Notes: generated by a model from the sequence alone, not told the origin. A stretch of 64,000 nt of DNA from Perlabentimonas sp964490015 (GCA_964490015.1 CAZBBA010000015.1:1-64000); one strand, 5' to 3'. Positions 28,147 to 37,058 are shown, counted from the stretch's first letter. Made by a program: numbers and translations.

Positions 28147-29211
28147 TTATCCTCTTCCTATACAGTTAAGATCCTCGAATGAGGTTTTTAACCGCTTAAT
28201 AATGCTCTCCTCGCCCTTACGAAGCCAAACGCGGGGATCGTAGTACTTCTTGTTGGGTTTATCGTCGCCCTCGGGGTTGCCAATCTGGCCTTGCAGGTAG
28301 TTGAACTTATCGGCCGAGTACTGACGGATTCCATCCCAGAATGCCCACTGAAGGTCGGTGTCGAGGTTCATTTTGATAACCCCGTAGCTAATGGCCTCCT
28401 CAATCTTCTCCTTCTCCGATCCGCTACCACCATGGAATACAAAGTTTACAGGCTTAACCTCAGTGCCAAACTTCTTTTGGATAAAATCCTGCGAATCCTT
28501 CAAGATTTTTGGGCTAAGCACCACGTTTCCGGGTTTGTATACACCGTGAACGTTGCCGAACGATGCGGCTATAGTAAAGTTAGGACTTACTTTAGATAGA
28601 TGCTCGTAGGCAAAGGAAACCTCCTCGGGTTGGGTGTACAGCTTCGAACTATCAACATTGGTATTGTCAACACCATCCTCCTCGCCACCGGTTACGCCAA
28701 GCTCAATCTCCAGAGTCATGCCAATTTTGGCCATGCGCTCCAGGTACTTTGCCGAAATTTCAATATTTTCTTCAAGCGATTCTTCTGAAAGATCGAGCAT
28801 ATGCGAGCTGTATAAAGGTTTACCAGTCTCCTTAAAGTGCTTTTCGCCAGCATCGAGCAGGCCATCGATCCAGGGAAGAAGTTTTTTAGCAGCATGATCG
28901 GTATGCATGATAACTGACACACCATAAGCTTCGGCTAGCAGATGAACATGCTTTGCACCAGAAATTGCTCCCAGAATAGCCGATTTTTGACCATCGTTAG
29001 ATAGTCCTTTACCCGCGTAGAATGAGGCTCCCCCATTTGAGAACTGAACGATAACAGGTGATCCTACCTCGCGAGCGGTTTCGAGCACTGCGTTAATGGT
29101 ATCGGTTCCAGTTACGTTAACGGCTGGAATAGCCCAACCCTCGGCTTTGGCCACAGCAAAAACCTCTTGTACTTGTTTTCCGGTGAGAACACCAGCAGGG
29201 AATCTTTTCAT
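28147..29211 (-). CDS. fbaA: Class II fructose-bisphosphate aldolase
   Basis: A 354-residue class IIa aldolase that interconverts fructose-1,6-bisphosphate with dihydroxyacetone phosphate and glyceraldehyde-3-phosphate. Zinc and catalytic motifs are visible: HTDHAAKK (about residues 107-114), ELGVTGGEEDGVDN, NVHGVYKPGNV and FHGGSGS. The C-terminal region has the MNLDTDLQWAFWDGIR segment typical of the long (class IIa) form. It is the last gene of a three-gene operon with the SLC13 transporter and a DUF202 protein, 24 bases after the latter. Placing a glycolytic enzyme within a starch locus could aid flux of released glucose, but the operon has its own promoter. Confidence 0.95.
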   Translation of the reverse strand: MKRFPAGVLTGKQVQEVFAVAKAEGWAIPAVNVTGTDTINAVLETAREVGSPVIVQFSNGGASFYAGKGLSNDGQKSAILGAISGAKHVHLLAEAYGVSVIMHTDHAAKKLLPWIDGLLDAGEKHFKETGKPLYSSHMLDLSEESLEENIEISAKYLERMAKIGMTLEIELGVTGGEEDGVDNTNVDSSKLYTQPEEVSFAYEHLSKVSPNFTIAASFGNVHGVYKPGNVVLSPKILKDSQDFIQKKFGTEVKPVNFVFHGGSGSEKEKIEEAISYGVIKMNLDTDLQWAFWDGIRQYSADKFNYLQGQIGNPEGDDKPNKKYYDPRVWLRKGEESIIKRLKTSFEDLNCIGRG

Positions 29212-29235
29212 AGTATTAAAATGTTAAGTTGATAT

Positions 29236-29568
29236 TTACTCTGTTACTTGGTTATTATTGTTAGAATTGAATGTTCTTTTGTAGTATTGACTAAGGCGAT
29301 ATCGAATTCGCAAAAATCGAATCACCCCAAAAAGGGCTATAACCACACTCATTCCAAGGGTTACAAAACCTATCCACCGAATGCCTTTAAAATCCTGCAG
29401 CTGGAGGAAAGCGATTCCGCCAAGCAGCATATACACCGATGTGCGAGAGTAGGCCAACAGGGTTCGTTCATTGGCCAGCTTAGTGCGTTCAAGAGCCAAA
29501 TAATCCCTTAGGATAATCTCCTCCTTGGGATTAAATAATTGACCAAAAAACATAAACTGTCTACTCAT
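29236..29568 (-). CDS. DUF202 family small membrane protein
   Basis: A 110-residue protein with the DUF202 signature LALERTKLANERTLLAYSRTS before two membrane helices (about residues 44-61 and 66-85), and a basic C-terminal end. The family (YidH-like) has no settled function. It is tightly placed between the SLC13 transporter (20 bases upstream) and fbaA (24 bases downstream), so it is co-transcribed with them. Confidence 0.88.
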   Translation of the reverse strand: MSRQFMFFGQLFNPKEEIILRDYLALERTKLANERTLLAYSRTSVYMLLGGIAFLQLQDFKGIRWIGFVTLGMSVVIALFGVIRFLRIRYRLSQYYKRTFNSNNNNQVTE

Positions 29569-29588
29569 TACTATTCAATTAATTATTT

Positions 29589-31358
29589 CTACAGTGGCCA
29601 GAAAAGCATTATTAGTGGAATGGCAATGGCTGCTGTAATAATCGACATGGGAAGTCCCATATAAAGAAAATCGCTAAATCTATATCCTCCTGGTCCCATT
29701 ACCAAAGTATTTGATTGATGCCCAATTGGCGTTAAAAATGCTGCCGAAGCCCCAATGCCAATTGTCATTAAAAATGGATCAACACAAAACCCCATTCCTT
29801 TGGCAATGCCAATTGCTATGGGCGCCATTAGCACCACCGTGGCAGCATTGTTAATCACATTCGATAGAAGCATTGTCGATACCAAAAGAATTGTAAGTGT
29901 AGCCCACGTTGGAATTGCACCAGAAATACCGAGTATTTGCTGAGCAATTAGCGATGCCCCTCCCGAGGTTTCGAGCGCTGCACCCACAGGGAGCATTGCT
30001 CCCAAAAGTACTATCACAGGCCAATCGATGCTAGTGTACATGTTCTTAACGGGTAATAACCCCAATAAAACCATGCCAGCAGCAGCCATTGGGAATGCAA
30101 TATGTACAGGCAATAATCCGGTGATTATAAGCAGTACAGAAGTAACGAATATTCCAAGACTCAATGCTATCTTTCGCTCATATCCTATTCTTAAGCCCTG
30201 TCGTGCCAACGGTAGGCATCCCATAGCCACAATGGTTTCAGCAATCATGTGCTCTCGGCCCTGCAGCATCAGCACATCACCATTTCGAAAGACTACCCGA
30301 TCGAGCCGGCGATGAATTTTCTCCTCGCGTCGCGACACGGCCAAAAGGTTAACACCAAAACGACTCCTCATTTTCATTCCAGCAGCTGTTCTACCCATAA
30401 GAGGCGAATCGGCCATTACAACGGCCTCCCTAATGGCTATACTTTTTGATCCCACTGCATCGCTGCGAAATTTCTTATCACCTACCAGCTTTAGGTCTGT
30501 ATCCTCAATAAAGCCTTTTAGGGCTTGAGTATCGCTTTCAAGAATTATTATATCCCCATCTAGGAGCACTTCGCTCTCGTCGGGAGCATGAATGCGCTTA
30601 TTCTGCCTAACTAACCCTAAAATCTGAATATCGGCTTTTGTTATCTGAGCCAAACTCGATAAAGGTTTGTTGATGATCTTTGAATTTTGGGTAACCAAAA
30701 CTTCAGTTATATAATCCTCAATTCTGAAGGATTCCAATTCCGACTTCTGTGATTTTCGTTTTGGAATAAACCGCCAACCGAGCAGGGCTATAAAAAGGAT
30801 ACCAACAAGCATTACCCCAAATCCCACGGGTGCAAAATCGAACATGCCAAAAGGCTCGCCCATTTCTTGAGCGCGGAGCGAAGCAATTATTATGTTTGGC
30901 GGAGTTCCTATCAGGGTTGTCATACCGCCCAGCAACGAGGCAAATGCAATGGGCATAAGCAGATAGGATGGTGAGGAACCACTTTTTTTGGCAAGATTAA
31001 TGGCAACGGGCATAAGAATGGCCAGTGCACCCACATTGTTCATAAATGCCGATGCCAACCCCACTACCAGAGAAAGTGTAAGGATTTGGAGGGTTCGATT
31101 GTTTCCAATTTTCGAAACCCACTTCCCAAGAATATCAATTAACCCTGAATGCTCAAGCGCACTTCCAATTATGAGAACTGCCGCAACTGTGATTACAGCA
31201 GGATGGCCAAAGCCCGAGAACGCTTTATCGGGAGGAATTAAACCGAGTATAACCAGCACAAACAGGGCGATAAGAGCCACAAAATCGTGCCTAATCTTAC
31301 CCCAAACAAATAGGCCAAGAACTACTATCAACGTAATAAACACATAGATATGGTCCAT
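29589..31358 (-). CDS. SLC13/divalent-anion:Na+ symporter family permease with two TrkA-C domains
   Basis: A 589-residue membrane protein. An N-terminal block of helices (about residues 5-195) and a C-terminal block (about 395-589) form the citrate-transporter-like fold. Between them are two TrkA-C regulatory domains (about 205-290 and 295-380, with LDGDIIILESD and FRNGDVLMLQGRE). Motifs SAFMNNVGALAILMP and SNVINNAATVVLMAP are the paired asparagine-rich hairpins typical of SLC13/DASS carriers. The substrate may be sulfate, dicarboxylate or another anion. It heads a three-gene operon with a consensus promoter at 31386-31415. Confidence 0.88.
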   Translation of the reverse strand: MDHIYVFITLIVVLGLFVWGKIRHDFVALIALFVLVILGLIPPDKAFSGFGHPAVITVAAVLIIGSALEHSGLIDILGKWVSKIGNNRTLQILTLSLVVGLASAFMNNVGALAILMPVAINLAKKSGSSPSYLLMPIAFASLLGGMTTLIGTPPNIIIASLRAQEMGEPFGMFDFAPVGFGVMLVGILFIALLGWRFIPKRKSQKSELESFRIEDYITEVLVTQNSKIINKPLSSLAQITKADIQILGLVRQNKRIHAPDESEVLLDGDIIILESDTQALKGFIEDTDLKLVGDKKFRSDAVGSKSIAIREAVVMADSPLMGRTAAGMKMRSRFGVNLLAVSRREEKIHRRLDRVVFRNGDVLMLQGREHMIAETIVAMGCLPLARQGLRIGYERKIALSLGIFVTSVLLIITGLLPVHIAFPMAAAGMVLLGLLPVKNMYTSIDWPVIVLLGAMLPVGAALETSGGASLIAQQILGISGAIPTWATLTILLVSTMLLSNVINNAATVVLMAPIAIGIAKGMGFCVDPFLMTIGIGASAAFLTPIGHQSNTLVMGPGGYRFSDFLYMGLPMSIITAAIAIPLIMLFWPL

Positions 31359-31385
31359 ACAGCTGGGGTAAGTTGAAAATCATCT

Positions 31386-31415
31386 CAAATTTACATAAGA
31401 TTAAGAGATTCTCAA
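31386..31415 (-). promoter_or_regulatory. Consensus promoter of the SLC13-DUF202-fbaA operon
   Basis: On the minus strand TTG (31415-31413), 19 bases, then TAAATTTG (31393-31386), an exact match to the Bacteroidota -33/-7 consensus, 27 bases before the ATG. The -33 TTG lies inside the arm of the hairpin at 31400-31435. Confidence 0.7.
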
Positions 31416-31435
31416 GGTGCTGAGAATCTCTTAAT
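31400..31435. terminator. Perfect 15-bp hairpin after the GH65 gene
   Basis: ATTAAGAGATTCTCA pairs with TGAGAATCTCTTAAT around a 6-base loop, 18 bases beyond the GH65 stop on the minus strand. The T-rich side is weak on the minus strand (TTATGTAAATTTG), so it may end or stabilise the GH65 transcript. It overlaps the downstream promoter. Confidence 0.6.
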
Positions 31436-31453
31436 TCTTATTTCTTACATAAA

Positions 31454-33763
31454 CTACTTGCTAATAATGGTCTGTGAACTTACAGGGATAGGATGATCTA
31501 CTCCGAATACCTTAACGGTTAGCGATGGCCCCTCCTCGTTGGTGATGGTTATTGCGCTTCCATTCACGTTAACCTTTAACACGTTGGCCCTAAACCAAAC
31601 TTTAAAGCTGTACGATTTCCATTGCTCTGGGATTAGCGGGTTAAATACAAGCATATTATTTCTTAAGCGCATTCCACCAAAACCTTCCACAATGGAGATC
31701 CACGTACCAGCCATGCTGGTAATGTGTAGACCTTCTTTCACCTCGTGGTTGTAGTCATCGAGGTCGAGGCGCGATGTACGCAGATATAGCTCGTACGCCT
31801 TTTTGATATCGCCAATTAGAGCAGCTTGTACAGAGTGAACACAGGGCGAAAGGGAAGATTCGTGCACTGTGCGAGCCTCGTAAAACTCGAAGTTACGACG
31901 AATTGTGTCAATGTCAAATCTATCCTCTAAAAAGTATAACCCCTGAAGTACATCGGCCTGCTTAATGAAGCAAGAGCGCAGAATGCGATCCCAGCTCCAC
32001 TTCTGGTTGATTGGCCTTTGCTTAGGATCAAGATCCTTTACGAGGATTTGCTCCTTGTCCATATAGCCTTCTTGCTGCAGGAATACTCCAAGTTTCTCAT
32101 CAACAGGGTAGAACATTTTTTCCCTAATCTCTCGCCATTTTGCCAGTTCTTTTGACTCGTCGAACGAAATTTTCTGAATCAGAGATTTATACTTTTCGGG
32201 CTCTGTTTGTTTAACGTAGCTGGCTGCCTCATCGGCATACTCCATACACCACGATGCGATAAGGTTGGTATACCAGTTGTTATTCACGTTATTCTCGTAC
32301 TCGTTGGGGCCAGTAACACCTAGCATCACGTACTTACCCTTTTCGTGCGAGAAGTTTACCCTTTGCGCCCAAAAACGCGCAATGGCTATTAGGAGTTCCA
32401 AACCAAAATTGGCTAGGTACCCCTTATCGCCAGTGTAGCGAACATAGTTGTATACAGCAAAGGCGATAGCGCCGTTACGGTGAATCTCCTCAAAGGTGAT
32501 TTCCCACTCGTTGTGGCACTCCTCGCCGTTCATGGTTACCATGGGGAACAATGCTGCGCCATTAGTAAAGCCTAGTTTTTGGGCATTCTCAATGGCCTTA
32601 TCCAGCTGCTTGTATCTGTATAGAAGCAGTTGGCGGGCAACTTTCTGACCATGCGTAATCATGTAAAAGGGCAGGCAGTATGCCTCGGTATCCCAGTAGG
32701 TGGATCCGCCATACTTCTCCCCTGTAAAACCTTTTGGGCCAATATTCAACCGTTCGTCTTTACCCGTATAGGTTTGGCTTAGCTGGAAGATATTGAAACG
32801 GATAGCCTGCTGAGCAGCCACATCGCCCTCGATGGTGATATCGCTATGCGCCCAAACATCGGCCCAGGCCTCAGCTTGTTCCTTCAACATTGCATCAAAC
32901 CCTTTAGCCGTGGCATCGTTAAGTAAGCCCTTAAGTACCTTGGAGAATGTACCCTTCTCGTGATTTAAGCTGGAGATTACTGCAGCATACTTATACACCG
33001 TAAGCTCACTTCCCGACTCCACTTCGATTTTCACACCAGAACCTACAAATAGATCCTTATCGATAATAAAGGGATGGATTTCGCAGCGCTTATCGTCAAC
33101 ATAAACGTTGTAGCGCATGGCGTGCCCCACGTGGAAATCGAGTTTTTTGGTTTTGGATACCAGGTAGGCCTCGTTTTCGGAGGCATAACGCTCCACCTCC
33201 TCCCAAAATTTCTCTCCGTAGTTGGAGTCTTCGTTTCGCACATCACCATCAAGGTAGGGCTTAATGCTAATTGTTGCTTTTCCTGTAAGAGGTTTAACAG
33301 AGTACCTAATGGCGCCCAACTCAGGAGAAACAATACTAACAAAGCGCTTTGCCGACACTGCAACTTTTAGCCCCGAGGGCATCTCGCAGATAAAGGTGCG
33401 CTCCAAGTACCCCTCCTTCATATTTAATACGCGGCGGAACTCATCAACAGAACACTTTGCCAAGTCGAGCGATTCGCCATTGATATCAACATCAATTCCA
33501 ATCCAGTTGGTTGAGTTAATCACCTTGGCAAAGTACTCGGGGTAGCCGTTCTTCCACCATCCCACACGGGTTTTGTCGGGATAGTAAACTCCGGCAACAT
33601 AGCTACCCTGCAGGGTAGCCCCGCTGTACTTCTCCTCAAAGTTGGCACGTTGACCCATTGCACCATTACCAATACTAAATAGGCTTTCAGACGCACGCGT
33701 ATTCTCCGGAATAAACCCCTCTTCAATGATGCACCACTCGTCGTGCTTTAGGTATGGATTCAT
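31454..33763 (-). CDS. GH65 maltose phosphorylase
   Basis: A 769-residue GH65 enzyme. The N-terminal beta domain (SLFSIGNGAMGQRANFEE) is followed by an alpha/alpha barrel with YGGSTYWDTEAYCLPFY, HNEWEITFEEIHRNGA (from His417) and TGPNEYENN, where Glu488 is the general acid, matching Glu487 of the Lactobacillus brevis enzyme. The HNEWEITFEE loop resembles that of maltose-specific rather than trehalose-specific members. The reaction is maltose + phosphate to glucose + beta-glucose-1-phosphate, in the cytoplasm. It lies downstream of the sugar MFS transporter with an operator-like site 65 bases before its start. A beta-phosphoglucomutase gene, usual beside such enzymes, is absent. Confidence 0.92.
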   Translation of the reverse strand: MNPYLKHDEWCIIEEGFIPENTRASESLFSIGNGAMGQRANFEEKYSGATLQGSYVAGVYYPDKTRVGWWKNGYPEYFAKVINSTNWIGIDVDINGESLDLAKCSVDEFRRVLNMKEGYLERTFICEMPSGLKVAVSAKRFVSIVSPELGAIRYSVKPLTGKATISIKPYLDGDVRNEDSNYGEKFWEEVERYASENEAYLVSKTKKLDFHVGHAMRYNVYVDDKRCEIHPFIIDKDLFVGSGVKIEVESGSELTVYKYAAVISSLNHEKGTFSKVLKGLLNDATAKGFDAMLKEQAEAWADVWAHSDITIEGDVAAQQAIRFNIFQLSQTYTGKDERLNIGPKGFTGEKYGGSTYWDTEAYCLPFYMITHGQKVARQLLLYRYKQLDKAIENAQKLGFTNGAALFPMVTMNGEECHNEWEITFEEIHRNGAIAFAVYNYVRYTGDKGYLANFGLELLIAIARFWAQRVNFSHEKGKYVMLGVTGPNEYENNVNNNWYTNLIASWCMEYADEAASYVKQTEPEKYKSLIQKISFDESKELAKWREIREKMFYPVDEKLGVFLQQEGYMDKEQILVKDLDPKQRPINQKWSWDRILRSCFIKQADVLQGLYFLEDRFDIDTIRRNFEFYEARTVHESSLSPCVHSVQAALIGDIKKAYELYLRTSRLDLDDYNHEVKEGLHITSMAGTWISIVEGFGGMRLRNNMLVFNPLIPEQWKSYSFKVWFRANVLKVNVNGSAITITNEEGPSLTVKVFGVDHPIPVSSQTIISK

Positions 33764-33827
33764 ATTATGCTATTTAATTATCATTTATTACACACAAACA
33801 CATTACCCAATACAAGTATGGTTAGGT

Positions 33828-33837
33828 GAAACGTTTG
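33828..33837. promoter_or_regulatory. LacI-type operator candidate upstream of the GH65 gene
   Basis: GAAACGTTTG is centred on CG with the AAACGTTT palindrome. It shares AACGTTTG with the site at 37025-37034 and lies 65 bases before the GH65 start. Confidence 0.55.
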
Positions 33838-33852
33838 TGCGAGATGTTTAAA

Positions 33853-35655
33853 CTACTTGTGTGCTATCACGTCGTCTCGGTCGGTAACAAAAAATACCAT
33901 AAGCGCAGCAAAAATCATTGAAGCGCCACCCAGGATAAGTGAGTAAATTGCCTCACCACCAAACACGGTTCCCACAAAGAAACCGAGTATACTTGCGGCC
34001 AGGATTTGGGGAATCACAATAAAGAAATTGAAAATCCCCATGTAGGTTCCCATTTTGTTTGAGGGTAACGAACCAGCCAGAATTGCGTATGGCATCGACA
34101 GAATACTTGCCCACGCAAGACCAACACCCAGCATCGAAACCAGCAGCATTGTTGGATTAGTAACAAAGAAGATTGATATTAATCCTATTCCACCTGCCAC
34201 CAATGATATTGCGTGGGTTACCTTACGACTGGTATACTTGGCAATTATCACCAGCAGGAATGCCATAACAGCAGCAAAACCGTTGTAGGTGGCAAAGCAA
34301 ATACCTACCCAGTTTGCTCCCGTGTTGTACTCCTTAACAATAACGGTAAACCTGTTGAACAACGACTCATCAATTTGATATGCATTCTGATACTGGACCT
34401 CCTTGGTTGATTCTGATTCTCCTCCCTCTCTAAGGAATAAATTTACTAGGCGGAGGGGAACGGCAACCTCAGCTTTCCCTTTGGCAAAATGGTTTTCAAT
34501 TTTCAGAATCTCCTCATCTAAAACGGTAAACCTAAAACCAGTTTCAACCGAATCGGATTGCGCCATTAACCTTTGCTGCTCCATTTTAAGTTGGTTAAGC
34601 TCGCCCTGCGAAATCTTCATATCATAGATATGACTTGTAACCCCAGCAGTGGTGTATATCCACATGGCAAAAAGGGCAAACCAGCTAAAAAACTGAACCA
34701 CGGCTAGCTGTGCCATGGTTTTGGGCATATTGAATAGATCATTGATTACAACAACCAATCCTCCCTCATTCTTTCCAGCATTTTTGAGTAACCCAACTAT
34801 TAGCTGGATTACACCAAAGGCCAAAACTCCAATTGTAACAATGTACAGCTTGGGATCAAGGGTAAAGTATAACACACCTAACGAAAGAACAAACCCTAGG
34901 GCAATCCAGATTAAGCTCTGCTTTAGGAAGAATTTTCCAGCTATTTCCTGATGCTGAACAATTGATTCCGAGCCAGTTTTTTGCTTAACCTCAGCTTGCT
35001 CAGCTTCTTCAAAAGCTTTCAACTCCTCGGGAGAATATTCCTTGGTTTTGATAATGGTTAGGAGTACAGCCCCAAAAAACGCTATGGCACCCAGGTAAAA
35101 CGACCATTTAACCGATGGTGGTATTTGACCTTCGGGTGCTGTATTGGCTACACCTACCCACTCAGTAAGAATGTAGGGCAAGGCCGATGCTATTACTGCA
35201 CCAGTGCCAATAAAGAAACTCTGCATGGCAAATCCTTTAGTTCTTTGCTCGCTGGGCAGCATATCGCCCACAAACGCCCTAAAAGGTTCCATTGAAACGT
35301 TAATTGATGCATCGAGAATCCACAGCATACCCGCAGCAACCCATAGTACTGGCGAGTTGGGCATAAAAATTAAAGCTGCCGAGGCTAAAATGGCACCAAT
35401 TAAAAAGAACGGTCTACGTCTTCCCAACCGGCCCCATGTGTTGTCGCTCATATGGCCGATGATGGGTTGAATAATCAGACCTGTTACCGGAGCTGCAATC
35501 CAAAGAATAGGAATTGCATCGATATTTGCGCCAAGTGTCTCGAATATCCGACTTACGTTGGCGTTTTGCAGAGCGTACCCAAACTGGATACCCAGGAATC
35601 CGAAGCTCATATTCCATATCTGCCAAAATGATAAACGGGGTCGTTTAGTCATCAC
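33853..35655 (-). CDS. MFS sugar (maltose-type) transporter
   Basis: A 600-residue transporter of the major facilitator superfamily, GPH/SLC45-like. The N-terminal half has LSFWQIWNMSFGFLGIQFGYALQ and GHMSDNTWGRLGRRRPFFL, the cytoplasmic loop typical of sucrose/maltose symporters. A long hydrophilic region separates the halves (about residues 205-235), and another insert lies at about 340-420. This type sits beside GH65 genes in Bacteroidota and is inferred to bring maltose into the cytoplasm. The start may be either of two adjacent ATG codons. A TTTG-20-TATATTTG promoter and an operator-like palindrome lie upstream. Confidence 0.9.
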   Translation of the reverse strand: MMTKRPRLSFWQIWNMSFGFLGIQFGYALQNANVSRIFETLGANIDAIPILWIAAPVTGLIIQPIIGHMSDNTWGRLGRRRPFFLIGAILASAALIFMPNSPVLWVAAGMLWILDASINVSMEPFRAFVGDMLPSEQRTKGFAMQSFFIGTGAVIASALPYILTEWVGVANTAPEGQIPPSVKWSFYLGAIAFFGAVLLTIIKTKEYSPEELKAFEEAEQAEVKQKTGSESIVQHQEIAGKFFLKQSLIWIALGFVLSLGVLYFTLDPKLYIVTIGVLAFGVIQLIVGLLKNAGKNEGGLVVVINDLFNMPKTMAQLAVVQFFSWFALFAMWIYTTAGVTSHIYDMKISQGELNQLKMEQQRLMAQSDSVETGFRFTVLDEEILKIENHFAKGKAEVAVPLRLVNLFLREGGESESTKEVQYQNAYQIDESLFNRFTVIVKEYNTGANWVGICFATYNGFAAVMAFLLVIIAKYTSRKVTHAISLVAGGIGLISIFFVTNPTMLLVSMLGVGLAWASILSMPYAILAGSLPSNKMGTYMGIFNFFIVIPQILAASILGFFVGTVFGGEAIYSLILGGASMIFAALMVFFVTDRDDVIAHK

Positions 35656-35740
35656 GATTATTATTAATAGTTATGATAAATCCAATAGAAAAAACTTTTC
35701 CAGAAACTGGAAAGAAGGTGGGATAAAAAATGTAGCTGGT

Positions 35741-35772
35741 CAAATATAAGACGAAAAATAGTGCTTTGCAAA
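35741..35772 (-). promoter_or_regulatory. Consensus promoter of the MFS-GH65 unit
   Basis: On the minus strand TTTG (35772-35769), a 20-base spacer, then TATATTTG (35748-35741): a complete Bacteroidota -33/-7 promoter, 86 bases before the MFS start. It has the same boxes and spacing as the lacI promoter at 36929-36960. Confidence 0.75.
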
Positions 35773-35829
35773 TATTTTATTGCAGTAAGTACTCTTACAG
35801 TAAGGCTTGTAATAAGTTAAACACCATTT

Positions 35830-35839
35830 CAAACGATTA
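35830..35839. promoter_or_regulatory. LacI-type operator candidate upstream of the MFS gene
   Basis: CAAACGATTA is centred on CG and lies 57 bases upstream of the -33 box of the MFS promoter. Together with the sites at 33828, 37025 and 37049 it gives the pattern NNAACGWTTR. Confidence 0.55.
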
Positions 35840-35869
35840 CGAGAAACGAAATATTTTTTTCTTTTTTTT

Positions 35870-36886
35870 CTAGCGACTTCTTGTGGTTTTACGGACTACA
35901 ATTGAAGTAGGCAATATTTCGGTTCTCTGCTCCACATTCTTTTCGCTGTTGATTCTTGTAATTAGCATCTCCATGGCCTTTTCGCCCATGGTAAAACCTG
36001 GTTGCGATACAGTTGTTAAAGTGGGCTCAACCATTTCGGCCATGTAGTCGTTGCCAAAGCCAACTACCGAAATATCCTCGGGGACATGAATGCCGTTCCT
36101 TCGCAGAATTTTTAAAACACCTGCAGCCGTAAAGTCATTCACGGTGAAAATGGCATCAAACTTAATCCCACTATCGACCAACTTTTGAGTTTCTTCGAGG
36201 GCTTTCTCAAAGGTATCGCAGTTAATAATAAGGGATTCGTCTATCACCACGCCGTTTTTTCGATGGGCATCTAGATACCCTTTTAGCCTATTGCTGCCAA
36301 TAAGACGTTTCTGAGGTCCCGAAAAGTGAACGATCCGTCTACGTCCCTCAACAATAAGGTACTGGGTTGCCTGAAATGCCCCCTCGTAATCGTTTATCAG
36401 CACGCGATCGGCATTAAACCCCTCGATAACCCTATCGAAGAAAACCACGGGAATGCCATCGTCGTCGAGCTGCTGCAGATGCGAAAAATCCTCAGTCTGC
36501 TTCGATACCGATATTAATAGGCCATCGATAATGCTATGCCGGAAGGTTTCGCAAACCTCTACCTCCTTCGCAAAGATCTCGCCCGACTGGCTTACGATTA
36601 CGCTGTAACCATGCTCATTGGCTACCTTTTCGATTCCGCTAATTACCGAGGAGAAAAAGTAGTGTACAATTTCAGGTATCACCACACCTATCACATTGCT
36701 CTTCCTATTCCTTAAACTGAGCGCTATAGGATTTGGTCTATAATTCATCTCAGCGGCCAGTTTATTCACCTGATCCTTTGTTGACTGGCTGATATCTGGG
36801 TGATCTTTAAGAGCGCGGGATACAGTAGAAGGGCTAATGCTTAATAGCTTAGCAATATCTTTTATGGTAACGTTGGGTGATTTCAT
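35870..36886 (-). CDS. LacI family transcriptional regulator
   Basis: A 338-residue DNA-binding regulator. The helix-turn-helix is at about residues 7-26 (IKDIAKLLSISPSTVSRALK), with the hinge helix around PNPIALSLR at 52-60. The rest is a periplasmic-binding-protein-like sensor domain (IGVVIPEIVHYFFSSV to the C terminus) with the family motif DGIPVVFFDR. It is divergent from susC and next to the maltose MFS and phosphorylase genes, so a malto-oligosaccharide derivative is the likely effector. It has its own consensus promoter, and operator-like palindromes lie in its upstream region, which suggests self-regulation. Confidence 0.93.
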   Translation of the reverse strand: MKSPNVTIKDIAKLLSISPSTVSRALKDHPDISQSTKDQVNKLAAEMNYRPNPIALSLRNRKSNVIGVVIPEIVHYFFSSVISGIEKVANEHGYSVIVSQSGEIFAKEVEVCETFRHSIIDGLLISVSKQTEDFSHLQQLDDDGIPVVFFDRVIEGFNADRVLINDYEGAFQATQYLIVEGRRRIVHFSGPQKRLIGSNRLKGYLDAHRKNGVVIDESLIINCDTFEKALEETQKLVDSGIKFDAIFTVNDFTAAGVLKILRRNGIHVPEDISVVGFGNDYMAEMVEPTLTTVSQPGFTMGEKAMEMLITRINSEKNVEQRTEILPTSIVVRKTTRSR

Positions 36887-36928
36887 AACCTCTCAGGGAA
36901 TTGTTGAAGTTGGCAATAATTAGCAAAC

Positions 36929-36960
36929 CAAATATAGGTATTAAGTGTTACTCTAGCAAA
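36929..36960 (-). promoter_or_regulatory. Consensus promoter of the lacI-type gene
   Basis: On the minus strand TTTG (36960-36957), a 20-base spacer, then TATATTTG (36936-36929), 42 bases before the regulator ATG. A full match to the Bacteroidota consensus. Confidence 0.75.
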
Positions 36961-37024
36961 TATTATAGATGTAATGGATAAAAAATTGGCACAAAAACAA
37001 ATCATTAAACACATGTTTAAATTT

Positions 37025-37034
37025 CAAACGTTTG
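37025..37034. promoter_or_regulatory. LacI-type operator candidate 1 in the lacI/susC gap
   Basis: CAAACGTTTG is a perfect 10-bp palindrome, 64 bases upstream of the lacI -33 box. It is followed by GCGCACTCGTTTGTG, which may hold a weaker half-site. Confidence 0.6.
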
Positions 37035-37048
37035 CGCACTCGTTTGTG

Positions 37049-37058
37049 ACAACGATTG
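37049..37058. promoter_or_regulatory. LacI-type operator candidate 2 in the lacI/susC gap
   Basis: ACAACGATTG has the same CG-centred core as the other three sites and lies about 70 bases before the putative susC -33 box. Confidence 0.5.
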
